Positions 23,549-32,513 of a stretch of 64,000 bases of DNA are shown here, in pieces. This DNA is from JdFR-22 sp964534325 (GTDB lineage Archaea > Halobacteriota > Archaeoglobi > Archaeoglobales > Archaeoglobaceae), in the NCBI GenBank assembly GCA_964534325.1, contig CAZHOR010000009.1, positions 32,243 through 96,242 of the forward strand, given 5' to 3'. The notes beneath the pieces were generated by a model, which saw only the letters and a list, made by a program, of their open reading frames with translations, had not been told where the DNA came from and searched no databases. Within the stretch, counting starts at the first letter, position 1. Each line of letters begins with the position of its first letter. Position numbers and translations under genes: made by a program.

Positions 23549-24339
23549 ATGAAAAAGGTCTTGATTTTGGCTGTGCTCAGTGTGATTCTGATCACGGTGT
23601 GGTATTCGACCTACTAATATTGACAGACGATGACGAATATTACACTGGCAGGAGCTATAGTTTTGAAGCATCTATTGACCCTCCGGATAAATTACCTGAG
23701 GACCCCGTCTATGAATTCATATTTGATGATGGCGTAACCCAAAAAAGCTCCTCTAACACTGTCTCCAGAGAGTTAACCATGCCAGATGGTTATTCTCTTA
23801 CAGCGAATATATACGATAAGGCCGGGAAGCTCGCTTACCAAAAGATCAGGGTCTTTGTTTTTGTCGAACCAGAAGAAAGGAAAGAAAAAAACCAACAAAG
23901 CGGTTTAACGGCGGCCCAGTGCACAGAAATGGGGGAAGAGTGTGCCATCGCCTGCAACAAGATATGTGAGCAGACAAAAGGAGAATACTGCGAAAAATAC
24001 CCCTATTCAGGCTGTGCCCTCGATGTCTTCTGCTGGTGCAATGTCTGCTCCATATACGATACCAAATGGTGCCCGAATTACCCTGATTATCTGGGTTGTG
24101 CAGAAGGAGCGAAAGGAAAATACAGGAGCTGCATTGAGAACTGCCAGTCGAAGCGGGAATCAGGTGGAGATGTCTCTACATGCTGGCAGGATTGCAACAA
24201 AGAGTTCAACGATGCCATCATAGAATGCAAGCAGAGTCCTTGTCAAAGCTTCTGTGAGAACAAAGGCTACGATAAAGGAGAATGGGCCAGATACACCCAG
24301 GAATATGGGTGGGACTCATGTTATTGCAGCAATAATTGA
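23549..24339 (+). pseudogene. Cys-rich secreted protein gene split by a frameshift
   Basis: A good ribosome site (GAGAGGTGAA) precedes ATG 23549, which encodes MKKVLILAVLSVILITVW, a clear signal sequence, but that frame stops at TAA 23615-23617. The next frame continues without interruption from about 23597 (VVFDLLILTDDDEYYTG…) to 24339. Joining them by one base (near 23597-23601) gives a single secreted protein of about 265 residues: signal segment, a beta-type domain, then a region with about 25 cysteines (CTEMGEECAIACNKIC, CWCNVCSIYDTKWC, CQSFC). Many disulfides are expected outside the cell. It may be a true disruption, an assembly error or recoding. The family is not recognised. Confidence 0.6.
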
Positions 24340-24515
24340 GCTTAACCTTAGAGCCCTAGATGGTAAAAACGTCATCGGTCTTTTGGATATCTTAAGGAGA
24401 TCGATATGTTCAAGTTCCTGTTCAGGTAGTTTCTGTTCCACCAAAAGATACTGTGAATGACCTTTCAGTAAAGAAATATTAACTATGAGTTGAACACTTC
24501 ATTGCAGGAGTATAA

Positions 24516-25490
24516 ATGAGGACCTTCGTAACCGGGGCTACAGGTTTTATTGGGAGAAGGCTGGTGGGAGCACTGGCCGGTAAAGACCATGAGCTGTACT
24601 GTATAGATAGAAGGAAGAAATGCATGGAGCTCCAGGAACAGTATGGTGGAAAAGCTTTTGTTGGTGACATTACAAATAAAGAAACCCTCATGGAGAGCAT
24701 GGTGGGTTGTGAGCAGGTAGTGCATCTGGCAAGCAATGCTTCTTTCTGGGAGCTGGACAAGCAGAAGTATAAGACCATCAATGTGGAAGGAACCCGGAAT
24801 GTGATGGAAGCTGCCTTAGAGCTGGGGGTATCTAAAGTGGTCCACATAAGCTCTGCACTGGTTTATGGGAACACTCCGGACCGTCCATTTCGGGAGGAAA
24901 GTCCGGTGGGCCCCGTAAAATATAGTGAGTATGCCAGGACAAAATATGAGGGAGAGAAGGTAGCCTGGGATTATTACAAAAAAGGCCTACCTCTGGTGGT
25001 AATGTATCCTGGCTCTGTCATAGGTCCGGGCGACTTCAAGGGGTCAGGAAGATACATTTACGACGTGATCCACCGCAAGCTACCTGCAATGTCTTTGGTG
25101 GATTCCGTTCACACTTTTGTTTATGTAGATGATGTAGTAGATGCGATAGTCAACGCTCTGGAGAAAGAGGGCAATCAGGGCGAAAAATATCTGGTGGGTA
25201 AGTACCAGCTTTCCGTGGGGGAGTTCGTGGAATTGGTCGGCCAGATATCCGGAGTTAAAACTCCCGGATTTCGTGTACCTGATACCATCGTTTTATGGGC
25301 TTCGGAATTGATGACGGCTCTATCCCATTTGACCAGAAGACCACCCCCGTGGGGAATGTCTGTGGACTGGGTGAGGTCCATATATGAAGGAATGGTTTTC
25401 GACGGGACCAAGGCCGAAAAAGAGCTCGGTATCACATACACACTCATCAAAGAGGCAGTAGAAAAAGTCTTTGAAGACTATAGAGCTTGA
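24516..25490 (+). CDS. NAD(P)-dependent epimerase/dehydratase (extended SDR)
   Basis: Extended short-chain dehydrogenase of 324 residues. It has the nucleotide motif VTGATGFIGRRL, the DIT acidic site GDITNKETL, the catalytic serine region HISSALVYG and the YARTK (YxxxK) pair. It resembles sugar-nucleotide epimerases and 3-beta-hydroxysteroid dehydrogenase-like members, so the substrate is open; a sugar nucleotide for surface glycosylation or a lipid precursor are reasonable guesses. GGAG precedes the ATG. Stand-alone gene between the Cys-rich frame and the actin-like gene. Confidence 0.82.
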   Translation: MRTFVTGATGFIGRRLVGALAGKDHELYCIDRRKKCMELQEQYGGKAFVGDITNKETLMESMVGCEQVVHLASNASFWELDKQKYKTINVEGTRNVMEAALELGVSKVVHISSALVYGNTPDRPFREESPVGPVKYSEYARTKYEGEKVAWDYYKKGLPLVVMYPGSVIGPGDFKGSGRYIYDVIHRKLPAMSLVDSVHTFVYVDDVVDAIVNALEKEGNQGEKYLVGKYQLSVGEFVELVGQISGVKTPGFRVPDTIVLWASELMTALSHLTRRPPPWGMSVDWVRSIYEGMVFDGTKAEKELGITYTLIKEAVEKVFEDYRA

Positions 25491-25668
25491 TCGAGCCGTA
25501 AAACCAACATGTTGAATTTTCCAATTTCGCGTTCATCCCGTTATACGCAGTGACCTTTAGAGGAACTTGAGGAACATATAAATATTGTTTTGCTTGACAG
25601 TAAATGAATAGAGACCTGAATACCTGTCGGGGTCTTATCAGGATTGATTAAACCGGGGTAGATAAAAA

Positions 25669-27045
25669 ATGGTCAAAGGACTGGATGTGGGGACAGTAAA
25701 TATCGTTTTTGCGGAAAAGCAAGGGGGCTCCACTGCCTTTGCCCGGCAAAGGAATGCTTATCTCGAAATCGATGATAACGAGCTTACAAGGTCCATGTTC
25801 GATTCCGCAAAGGTCCTTTTCATGGAGAAGAACGGTAAAACCCTTTTACTGGGAGAAGATGCCGTAAAGATGGCCGGTATCCTTAAAAGAGAAGTAATGA
25901 GGCCGATTAAGTGTGGGATTGTCACCCCTGAAGACAAGGATTCGCTCTCCGCATTGAAGGTTATTGTGGAAAAGATAGTTCCACCAGCAGAAAGCAATGA
26001 GATAATGTGCATCTCTTCTCCAGCAAGGATCATAGACTCCAATATCGATGTGAGTTATCATAAAAAGACCCTCAAGGCCATGGCAAAGAAATGGGGATAC
26101 GAAGTCACTCAAATCGACGAGGGTCTGGCAGTGATTTACTCGGAGCTGGGGAAACAGGGTTTTACGGGGGTGGGGATAAGTGTGGGAGCAGGTTACACCA
26201 CCGTCACTATCGCTTATAGAGCCAGCCCGATCATCTCTTTTAGTCTCGCCAAGGGCGGTGATTGGATAGAAAAAGAGGTAGCATCTGCAACGGGGATGAG
26301 AAAATACAGGGTGAACTCCATAAAGGAAGATAGTTTCTCGCTCAACTCCCAGTATGAGGTGGGAAGTGTAGAAGGTGCTTTGAACATCTATTACGAAGCC
26401 TTAGTGAACTACGTCCTCAGTAATCTCCAAAAGGAGCTGGCAGGAGTGGAACTTCCTCAAACTGAGTTCTCTGTTGTTGTTGCTGGGGGCATTGCGTTGA
26501 CCGAAGGATTCGTGGAGTTATTCAAAGAGAAATTGGACCGGACTGAGCTACCGCTGAAAGCAAGCTCCGTGAAAAGGGCAAAAGAACCGATTTACACTGT
26601 AGCCAGAGGTTGTTTGATATCCGCTTTGACCACACAGAGCGCAACAAACTCCAAAACAGCAACAAAAAACGAAAACGAAATCGAAAGTAAAACTGTAACT
26701 GTAACTGGCACAGTATCCGAACCTGAAACTGGAACAGACGCTGATCTGGTAAAACCAAAGAGGGAGCCTAAAAGGATTAGATTGTCTTCCAGAAAGCATC
26801 CTCCTCAAAAGATTCTGGCAAGGTCTATGGCCAATAAGCCGTGCGTGTCCTCGGATGGGGTTGTGGTGGGAACTGTCCACAATTTTACCGTGGACACTGA
26901 GTCCGGGTCTCTAAAGGACCTGTGGATAAAGCCCAGAAGCAGTATGTCCTTTTTGAGCACCTACAGCGGTTTATACGTGATCCCATTTGAAAACGTAAGG
27001 TCTACGGAAGAATATATTGTGATCAAAACCCTGAAGGTGGAATGA
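25669..27045 (+). CDS. Actin-like ATPase fused to a PRC-barrel domain
   Basis: A 458-residue protein with three parts. Residues 1-325 are an ASKHA/actin-like ATPase: GLDVGTVNIVFAE (phosphate 1), IDEGLAVIYSELG, GISVGAGYTTVTIAYR (phosphate 2) and VVVAGGIALTEGF (adenosine motif), closest in layout to MreB/ParM-type or PilM-like proteins. Residues about 325-375 are a Thr/Glu/Lys-rich linker. Residues about 380-458 resemble a PRC-barrel (VVGTVHNFTVDTESGSLKDLWIKP, YVIPFENVRSTEEYIVI). PRC-barrel proteins CdpB1/B2 act with FtsZ in haloarchaeal division, and ftsZ is nearby, so a cytoskeletal or division role is inferred. No membrane segment is seen. Confidence 0.75.
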   Translation: MVKGLDVGTVNIVFAEKQGGSTAFARQRNAYLEIDDNELTRSMFDSAKVLFMEKNGKTLLLGEDAVKMAGILKREVMRPIKCGIVTPEDKDSLSALKVIVEKIVPPAESNEIMCISSPARIIDSNIDVSYHKKTLKAMAKKWGYEVTQIDEGLAVIYSELGKQGFTGVGISVGAGYTTVTIAYRASPIISFSLAKGGDWIEKEVASATGMRKYRVNSIKEDSFSLNSQYEVGSVEGALNIYYEALVNYVLSNLQKELAGVELPQTEFSVVVAGGIALTEGFVELFKEKLDRTELPLKASSVKRAKEPIYTVARGCLISALTTQSATNSKTATKNENEIESKTVTVTGTVSEPETGTDADLVKPKREPKRIRLSSRKHPPQKILARSMANKPCVSSDGVVVGTVHNFTVDTESGSLKDLWIKPRSSMSFLSTYSGLYVIPFENVRSTEEYIVIKTLKVE

Positions 27046-27098
27046 AGATCAACCAATTGGTTAATAAAAAATAAAAACTATAGTTTAAGGCCGTAAAG

Positions 27099-27161
27099 TT
27101 ACCTTTTAACTTTATCTCTTGGCTTCTTTTCAACTTTCTTGGCCTCTCCTGGCTTTGCCAT
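27099..27161 (-). CDS. 20-residue Lys-rich mini-protein candidate
   Basis: On the minus strand a GGGGGTG ribosome site stands seven bases before an ATG that begins MAKPGEAKKVEKK and stops after 20 codons. TATA-like sequence (TATTAAATAG) lies just upstream. The peptide is strongly basic and has no membrane segment. It is too short to judge by composition alone; support is the strong ribosome site and promoter-like context. It converges with the actin-like gene. Confidence 0.4.
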   Translation of the reverse strand: MAKPGEAKKVEKKPRDKVKR

Positions 27162-27756
27162 TTTGCACACCCCCTATTTAATATCCTATTTAAGTTTAAG
27201 ACCTCTTCATTAGGTCCCTGGATTTAATAACGGTTCTAGAATAAAAAACTCTCTACAATGGGACTTAAATTGTTTTTTACACCTACGTCGTATAAATTTT
27301 TCTACGCGATTTTAAAGGAGTCTTTAAAAACATAAGACATTCGGCAGACAGGGTGTTGTTGTACCCGGGGTAGAAAAGGGGTCGGACAAAAAGGTTCTAA
27401 CCGGGGGCCGGAGCGATACAAAATAGAGGTGTTAGGTGGGTCTCAAGGAGGTAGAATTTAGAATAATGTACCACTCCAGCTAATCTCAATTGGTTATTAA
27501 GAAGTTTAAGCTTTTCGTCAAATAACGAATAGTATTTCGAATTAATTCGACATTGACGCAAGTCCGTTCAGGTCTCTCTTAAGCCGGATTCGAAGCCCGA
27601 GTCGAGTTTACTTTGGATAAATAATATAAGACTTTTACAGGTTCAATCCCTTATGCTCATTAGTTGTCCCATTAGTATGATATTGAATTTCGTTGTAAGG
27701 TAATATTTATTAATTTTAACATAGTTTTAACAATAAAATTCGAAGGATGTATAAGA
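27162..27756. other. Long gene-free spacer with a G+C-rich islet
   Basis: Nearly 600 bases without an open frame of note. Most is A+T-rich, but 27340-27450 is unusually G+C-rich and contains short hairpins (GGGT…ACCC, GGTTctAACC, CCGG-type arms), suggestive of a structured RNA that was not identified. A tRNA-like GATTCGAA near 27586 lacks matching arms. The last 80 bases are A+T-rich with TATA-like runs and form the promoter region of the S-layer-type gene. Confidence 0.4.
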
Positions 27757-30570
27757 ATGTGGAAAAGGAGAAGAGTGATTGGAGAAGTTTTGAGGGTTTC
27801 AATTGTTGCGTCATTTATGCTGTTGTTGATCACAGCCAACGCTAGCGCGCTCGATTCAAGTACTATGCAGTCTGGTAATATTGCTTTGAAGCTGTTGGAC
27901 ATAAAGGATGAGACTGGGGATACGATCACCATCAATTATGGGGAAACGTTCAAGATGGAGGTGACTTATCCTGCTGACTCAAGCTCGACTCAGTACATTG
28001 ATCTGAAGGATAGAGATGATAACAACGATTTGGTTAAGCGTTATACTCTTGGTTCGACAGGAGCGCAGACCGTCAGTGTGTTGAGTTCGGATTATGGGGC
28101 TGTCACCAACTTTACGATTGTGGTTTATGCCGGAAAAAATGATGAGACATTGAACACCACTGATATGGGGAAGATCATCAAGGCAGACATTACGGAACCT
28201 GAAATAGATTTGAGCATCAATAACCCCTCTAAACCGATAGCGGAGGGCGACAACCTTAGAATATCTGGAACTATAACTGCTACGGAATATACGTGGCAAA
28301 TAACGGGACCCTATGATAGCGATGATTTCTCGGTGCTTGCAAATGAGGTGGATGTACTTTCAGGCACTCAGCAGACGGTCAGCTCTGGGGACGACAGTGC
28401 GACTGTGGAGTCAAGTGATCATGATATAGAGTTGAGCATTCCCACGCACGTCCTGCTGGAGGATTGTGGGGGTGATACGGGCTCATATACTTTCCAGGTA
28501 TGGAACAGCGATTATCCTGACGCAAAGGAATCCATCGATTTTAGCGTTGTGGGATTGGAAGTTTCCGTAACGCTCAATAAGGACACAGTTAGACTGGGAG
28601 AGTCCCTGGAAGTTACGGGCACTACTAATGCAGCAGAAACGAACAGCGTTTACGATGATACCTCAATTGGCGACAACGAAGTAACTATCTATGTTTATAA
28701 TGACACCCAGGGTGAAGCACAGGATCTGGTAGGGAGTTTTCCTGTAAATGTTAAGAGTGGTGGAAATTTCGAGAAGGACATTGATTTCGATCTGGATTGG
28801 GATGCGGACACCACCTACAGAATAAAGGCAGTGGTTACCACAGGAAGTGCTTACTCCAAGGACAGCTCAGAATACGTCGATGTGGACTATCCGGAAGTAA
28901 GTTTTTCGACGAGTGGTGTAACATTCTCCCGAGGAGATAAGGACATAAACTTTAGAGGTCAAGCGAGTCTATCCGCTGGAGAGTCCGTCTACTTGAGTGA
29001 CTCAGATTTAAGCAAGTTTATGGATTCAGGATCTTATACTACTGTTACAAGGGATGGTACTAAATACGTGGAAGCTCTTGTGGGTTCGGATGGTTCATGG
29101 CAGACTGAGGATATGAACGTTAAAACAGATGCATCTGAGGGATCATACACGGTCAATGCATACATATTCGATCCCCAAACTGGCTCTCAACTGGATGAAA
29201 CATCTATTAAGGTTACAATTGGGAAACAAAGCCTAACCGCTAATATCGATAGAACTACAGTCCCCAAAGGAGGGAAGATCAAGATAGATGGGTCCACCAC
29301 AGTTGACACCGTTTTCATATTCTGCAGTGAATCTGATGTATTCCAGGGTGTAACTGAAAACCCTTCAGGCACTCATACAGTAAGAACTGAGGACATGGAT
29401 GTAGGCGTAACCGATAATAAGTTCTCCAAGACGTTGACTGTGAACACTCAAAACGTTGATGCCGGAACATACACTCTATATGTTTATGCACCTTCATCTC
29501 CCAGTACGATAAAGGTAACAGAGGACAAGCAGAAAACGTTCTCCGTAACTGTGAAAGAATCCGGATTTGAGAGTATACCGGAGAGCATCACCATGGTCAG
29601 AGGAGACAAAGTTGAACTTGAATTTACTGTTCCTGATACGTCAAAGGATGATGTATATGCCGAATTCACTTTCAGAGGCTCGGGTATAAAGATAAATCCT
29701 GACGAATACAGTCAATTCGAAAACCAGTTACCTGATAAAAATGGAGTTATCGAACTGACCCTCTACCCGTTCTGGTACTCCCCATCTGGCATGGATGTAC
29801 TGGAACCCGATTATAACACCTCGTCTTCAGATGCCATGGACAACTCTATACTATTGCCAGCCGATGACTATAGTTTAACAGCCGAACTATTCAATAAGGA
29901 CCCCGTAGCGTCATTAGAAGAACTTGAAATACCTGTCAAGGTAGTAGAGCCGGAGATCACTGTTGAAGCGCCAAATGAGGTCAAACAGGGTAACGAGCTC
30001 AAAGTAACCGTCAAGACCAATAAAGGAGAAAATTATGATGGGATATACGTGGTCATAGGGAGGACAATGAACCCCATATCGCAGAAGGTAATGACCAATG
30101 CAAATGGAGATGCCACAGCGACTTTTGAGACCCGCAGTCTCGAACTGGGTAACTACAAGGTTTACGTCAGGGATACCATGAGAACAATCCATCCTGACTA
30201 CAATATAGACGACTTCTACGACTGGGACCCGGCAACCGAGAGGGAGAAATGGGTAAAGGATGACATCCTTAAGGCCACAACAATAAGTGTTGTGGAAGAA
30301 TTAACCGTCACTCCAACCCCAACCCCAACCCCAACACCTACTAAGACCCCGTCCATTACCGCTACACCATCCACATCTCCTACGTCTCCACCAGTAACCA
30401 CACCCACTGCAGCTCAAACCCTCACAGAAACTCCACAAGCACCTACTGCCACCCCGAAAACAACCACACCTACGCCCGCACCACCTATAACTGATATACC
30501 CGGTTTTGAGCTGGTGTTTGCCCTGGGAGGATTGCTGGCATCGTTGTACCTGTTGAACCGCAGGAATTGA
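27757..30570 (+). CDS. S-layer-like surface glycoprotein with PGF-CTERM anchor
   Basis: Exported protein of 937 residues. Signal peptide at about 1-33 (VASFMLLLITANASA). Several beta-sandwich repeats follow, including the methanogen S-layer-type phrase VSVTLNKDTVRLGESLEVTGTTNAAE; a related phrase occurs in the 1916-residue protein downstream. Residues about 850-910 form a Thr/Pro-rich stalk (repeated TPTPTP), a typical glycosylated spacer, and the end is IPGFELVFALGGLL… plus basic residues, a PGF-CTERM signal processed by archaeosortase. It probably contributes to the S-layer or cell wall. AAGGATGT precedes the ATG. Confidence 0.85.
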   Translation: MWKRRRVIGEVLRVSIVASFMLLLITANASALDSSTMQSGNIALKLLDIKDETGDTITINYGETFKMEVTYPADSSSTQYIDLKDRDDNNDLVKRYTLGSTGAQTVSVLSSDYGAVTNFTIVVYAGKNDETLNTTDMGKIIKADITEPEIDLSINNPSKPIAEGDNLRISGTITATEYTWQITGPYDSDDFSVLANEVDVLSGTQQTVSSGDDSATVESSDHDIELSIPTHVLLEDCGGDTGSYTFQVWNSDYPDAKESIDFSVVGLEVSVTLNKDTVRLGESLEVTGTTNAAETNSVYDDTSIGDNEVTIYVYNDTQGEAQDLVGSFPVNVKSGGNFEKDIDFDLDWDADTTYRIKAVVTTGSAYSKDSSEYVDVDYPEVSFSTSGVTFSRGDKDINFRGQASLSAGESVYLSDSDLSKFMDSGSYTTVTRDGTKYVEALVGSDGSWQTEDMNVKTDASEGSYTVNAYIFDPQTGSQLDETSIKVTIGKQSLTANIDRTTVPKGGKIKIDGSTTVDTVFIFCSESDVFQGVTENPSGTHTVRTEDMDVGVTDNKFSKTLTVNTQNVDAGTYTLYVYAPSSPSTIKVTEDKQKTFSVTVKESGFESIPESITMVRGDKVELEFTVPDTSKDDVYAEFTFRGSGIKINPDEYSQFENQLPDKNGVIELTLYPFWYSPSGMDVLEPDYNTSSSDAMDNSILLPADDYSLTAELFNKDPVASLEELEIPVKVVEPEITVEAPNEVKQGNELKVTVKTNKGENYDGIYVVIGRTMNPISQKVMTNANGDATATFETRSLELGNYKVYVRDTMRTIHPDYNIDDFYDWDPATEREKWVKDDILKATTISVVEELTVTPTPTPTPTPTKTPSITATPSTSPTSPPVTTPTAAQTLTETPQAPTATPKTTTPTPAPPITDIPGFELVFALGGLLASLYLLNRRN

Positions 30571-30647
30571 ACCTGAAAACCAGTAGAAACATTACAACCA
30601 ACAAATTTTTTTATTTTTAATTTTATTAGAAGATATGGGGGGTTGAA

Positions 30648-31280
30648 ATGAGGGGAATTGAGTGTTCAAAGGGGGTTTCGCTGAACTTTGTTTTTGTCCT
30701 GCTTATGGTGGTAGCTTTGTCTGTTGGTTTATCAGGCTGTACGCAGGAACAGGAGCCGTCCCAGCCTATGTCGTATTCTTATTCGTTTGAAGACGGCATG
30801 CAGGGTTGGACTAGCGATGGGACCGACCTGGATAACCCACCGGTGAACTGGTCTGTGGAGCGGTCGCAAAAGCTCGCCTACGATGGTAATTCATCGGTCA
30901 TGCTCTACCTGGATAATGTGAACGATGCTGGCAAGATATGGATGGAGAAGGAGTTCAATGTCTCTCCTGGTACCCTATACAATGTGAGTGTCTCTTATAT
31001 GTTCGCTACTGGAGATTTCGGTGACGTCAATCTATTCACCATCATTACTGGAGTGTCTCCAATGTCGCCTGAAGAGGCTGGCGACCTAACTTTCCAGGAA
31101 GATACAGGACACCATCTTGATGAGCGGGGCTTTGTATGGCTGGAAAAAGACTACAACTTCCACCAATCAAGCTCAGATGGAAACCTCTATGTCAGCATCG
31201 GGGTGTGGGGGACTTGGGAAACTCTTCGTGTTTACTACATAGATGATGTGAAAGTCAACTTAACACCAGCTGAAAAATGA
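30648..31280 (+). CDS. Surface lipoprotein with jelly-roll-like domain
   Basis: Predicted lipoprotein of 210 residues: hydrophobic N-terminal segment followed by LSGC (Cys near residue 31). The mature part (YSFEDGMQGWTSDGTDLDNPPVNWSVERS… YYIDDVKVNL) resembles carbohydrate-binding-type jelly-roll domains that recognise sugars or proteins, but no exact family was identified. GGGGGGTTGA precedes the ATG. It follows the S-layer-like gene by 78 bases and may be part of the same surface module. Confidence 0.65.
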   Translation: MRGIECSKGVSLNFVFVLLMVVALSVGLSGCTQEQEPSQPMSYSYSFEDGMQGWTSDGTDLDNPPVNWSVERSQKLAYDGNSSVMLYLDNVNDAGKIWMEKEFNVSPGTLYNVSVSYMFATGDFGDVNLFTIITGVSPMSPEEAGDLTFQEDTGHHLDERGFVWLEKDYNFHQSSSDGNLYVSIGVWGTWETLRVYYIDDVKVNLTPAEK

Positions 31281-31361
31281 ATAAACGTTCACTTAAAATT
31301 GCTTTAAAATTAATTTATAAAGATAAATACATTTATATTTAGATTTAAGGATAACTTCGAA

Positions 31362-31463
31362 TTAGACCTTCCAGAGGGTACACTTCCTGCAGCTGTCATT
31401 GGGCCTTGACCCGCACACAGCACAGATTTCGCTTGTTTTCCCTAATACGTGTTTCCTATCCAT
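31362..31463 (-). CDS. 33-residue zinc-knuckle mini-protein
   Basis: Minus-strand frame of 33 codons starting at 31463, with four cysteines in CAVCGSRPNDSCRKC (CxxC-x8-CxxC by count), the arrangement of a small zinc ribbon. A TATA-like run (AATATATATG) lies about 45 bases upstream of the start; no clear ribosome site, so the mRNA may have a short leader. The ordered cysteines in an otherwise gene-free stretch make a real gene likely. Role unknown. Confidence 0.5.
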   Translation of the reverse strand: MDRKHVLGKTSEICAVCGSRPNDSCRKCTLWKV

Positions 31464-31713
31464 TTTTTTTGCTATCACTATAGATGGTATCCACTAATTA
31501 GACATATATATTCTTATCGGTATCTGTTCTATGGTTACCATATGGAGAACTATTATTATAGGCAACAGTTTACTATGAATGTATTAGAAAAACATTGAAG
31601 AGTCTGTGGTTGTCCGTAGGTTTTGAGGATCCAAATACGGTTTTTGCTGTTACAGGGTCCTGTAAAGAATGAAATAAATATTTATATATCCAATGATGTT
31701 TGGGGTGAATAGA
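31464..31713 (+). promoter_or_regulatory. Spacer with GGTTACCATAT motif shared with 35516-35526
   Basis: This stretch contains GGTTACCATAT at 31533-31543, followed by a GAGAACTAT-like sequence and ATAGG. The same order (GGTTACCATAT, GAGACTAT, ATAGG) is found at 35516-35549 before a membrane mini-gene. The core ATGGTTACCAT is palindromic apart from its centre. It may be a shared operator. A TATA-like run follows near 31676-31688, ahead of the DUF5654 gene. Confidence 0.4.
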
Positions 31714-31947
31714 TTGGCATTCAAGGGGGAAGTAATAGATAAGTTTGCTGCCCTAATAGTAACAGCATTTGGACTTATAGCGGCTTTAGCCTGGAATGAA
31801 GCCATTAAAACGATTTTCGCTCAAGTATTTGGAGCAGCAGAAAGCGTGGCCGCAATGCTGGCTTACGCCATTATTGTGACCGTACTGGCAGTTATTGCTA
31901 CCATATGGATAGGTGGGATCTCGGCGAGGGCTAAAGGAGAAAAATAA
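31714..31947 (+). CDS. DUF5654 small membrane protein
   Basis: Small protein of 77 residues with two membrane helices, matching the archaeal DUF5654 pattern (FKGEVIDKFAALIVTAFGLIAALAWNEAIK, then YAIIVTVLAVIATIWI). Function unknown. A TTG at 31714 is chosen because GGGGTGA lies five bases upstream and the family begins at this residue; the ATG at 31693 lacks a ribosome site. Confidence 0.75.
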   Translation: MAFKGEVIDKFAALIVTAFGLIAALAWNEAIKTIFAQVFGAAESVAAMLAYAIIVTVLAVIATIWIGGISARAKGEK

Positions 31948-32097
31948 CGCAATAATGCGACTATTCAATCGCAATTGCTATTGCAATTATGGGACAAATG
32001 CTGAAATTTTTATTTTTGGGATAAACCCTATGAAATGGAAAAAGTGCAATGTTATTTAAACAATGGAGTTTGAGTATTAATGGAATGGAGGTGTGTT

Positions 32098-32460
32098 ATG
32101 TCTGTAAAAGATGATGTGGTCTGCCCATCCTGTAACGCTCTGGGAGATAAATCCGGAACGGGGGAGAATGTGGCGAGGTATGAGTGCCAGTCATGTGGTC
32201 ATGTGTGGTGGGAAGCAGAGGATACCATCTACAAGAACGAGTTCTTCAACGAAGTTATAGGTTTCTTCCAGCAGGAGCTGGATTCAGCCAGGAAGGGAAA
32301 GGTCCGGCATTACACGGAAGAAGATGCGAAAAAGTTCCTGGAATTAGCTAAAGGCAGGGACCTGGAGATGCTCTCCAGCGAGTGGGATTATTTGGTTAAG
32401 ACGGAAGACGGGAACTACTACTGGACCAACAAAAAAGACGACTTCGCTCGAGTGATCTAG
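32098..32460 (+). CDS. Zinc-ribbon protein, uncharacterised
   Basis: Cytoplasmic protein of 120 residues. The N-terminus has CPSCNALG…CQSCGHVW, a two-knuckle zinc ribbon (about residues 9-37). The rest is charged and helical (FFNEVIGFFQQELDSARKGKVRHYTEEDAKKFLELAKGRD). The ATG at 32098 follows GGAGGTG by four bases; an in-frame ATG 18 bases upstream lacks such a site. Role unknown; perhaps nucleic-acid binding. Confidence 0.65.
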   Translation: MSVKDDVVCPSCNALGDKSGTGENVARYECQSCGHVWWEAEDTIYKNEFFNEVIGFFQQELDSARKGKVRHYTEEDAKKFLELAKGRDLEMLSSEWDYLVKTEDGNYYWTNKKDDFARVI

Positions 32461-32513
32461 CAAGCATCCAGTAACCAAAAATAAAAAAGCGAAAAGGAGG
32501 GTAAAAATTTGCC

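Noticed and set aside
27560..27610. tRNA-like GATTCGAA segment
   Set aside because: Neither strand gives a matching T-arm, anticodon arm or acceptor stem.
30310..30345. CCAACC repeats as a possible repeat element
   Set aside because: They only encode the Thr/Pro stalk of the S-layer-like protein.
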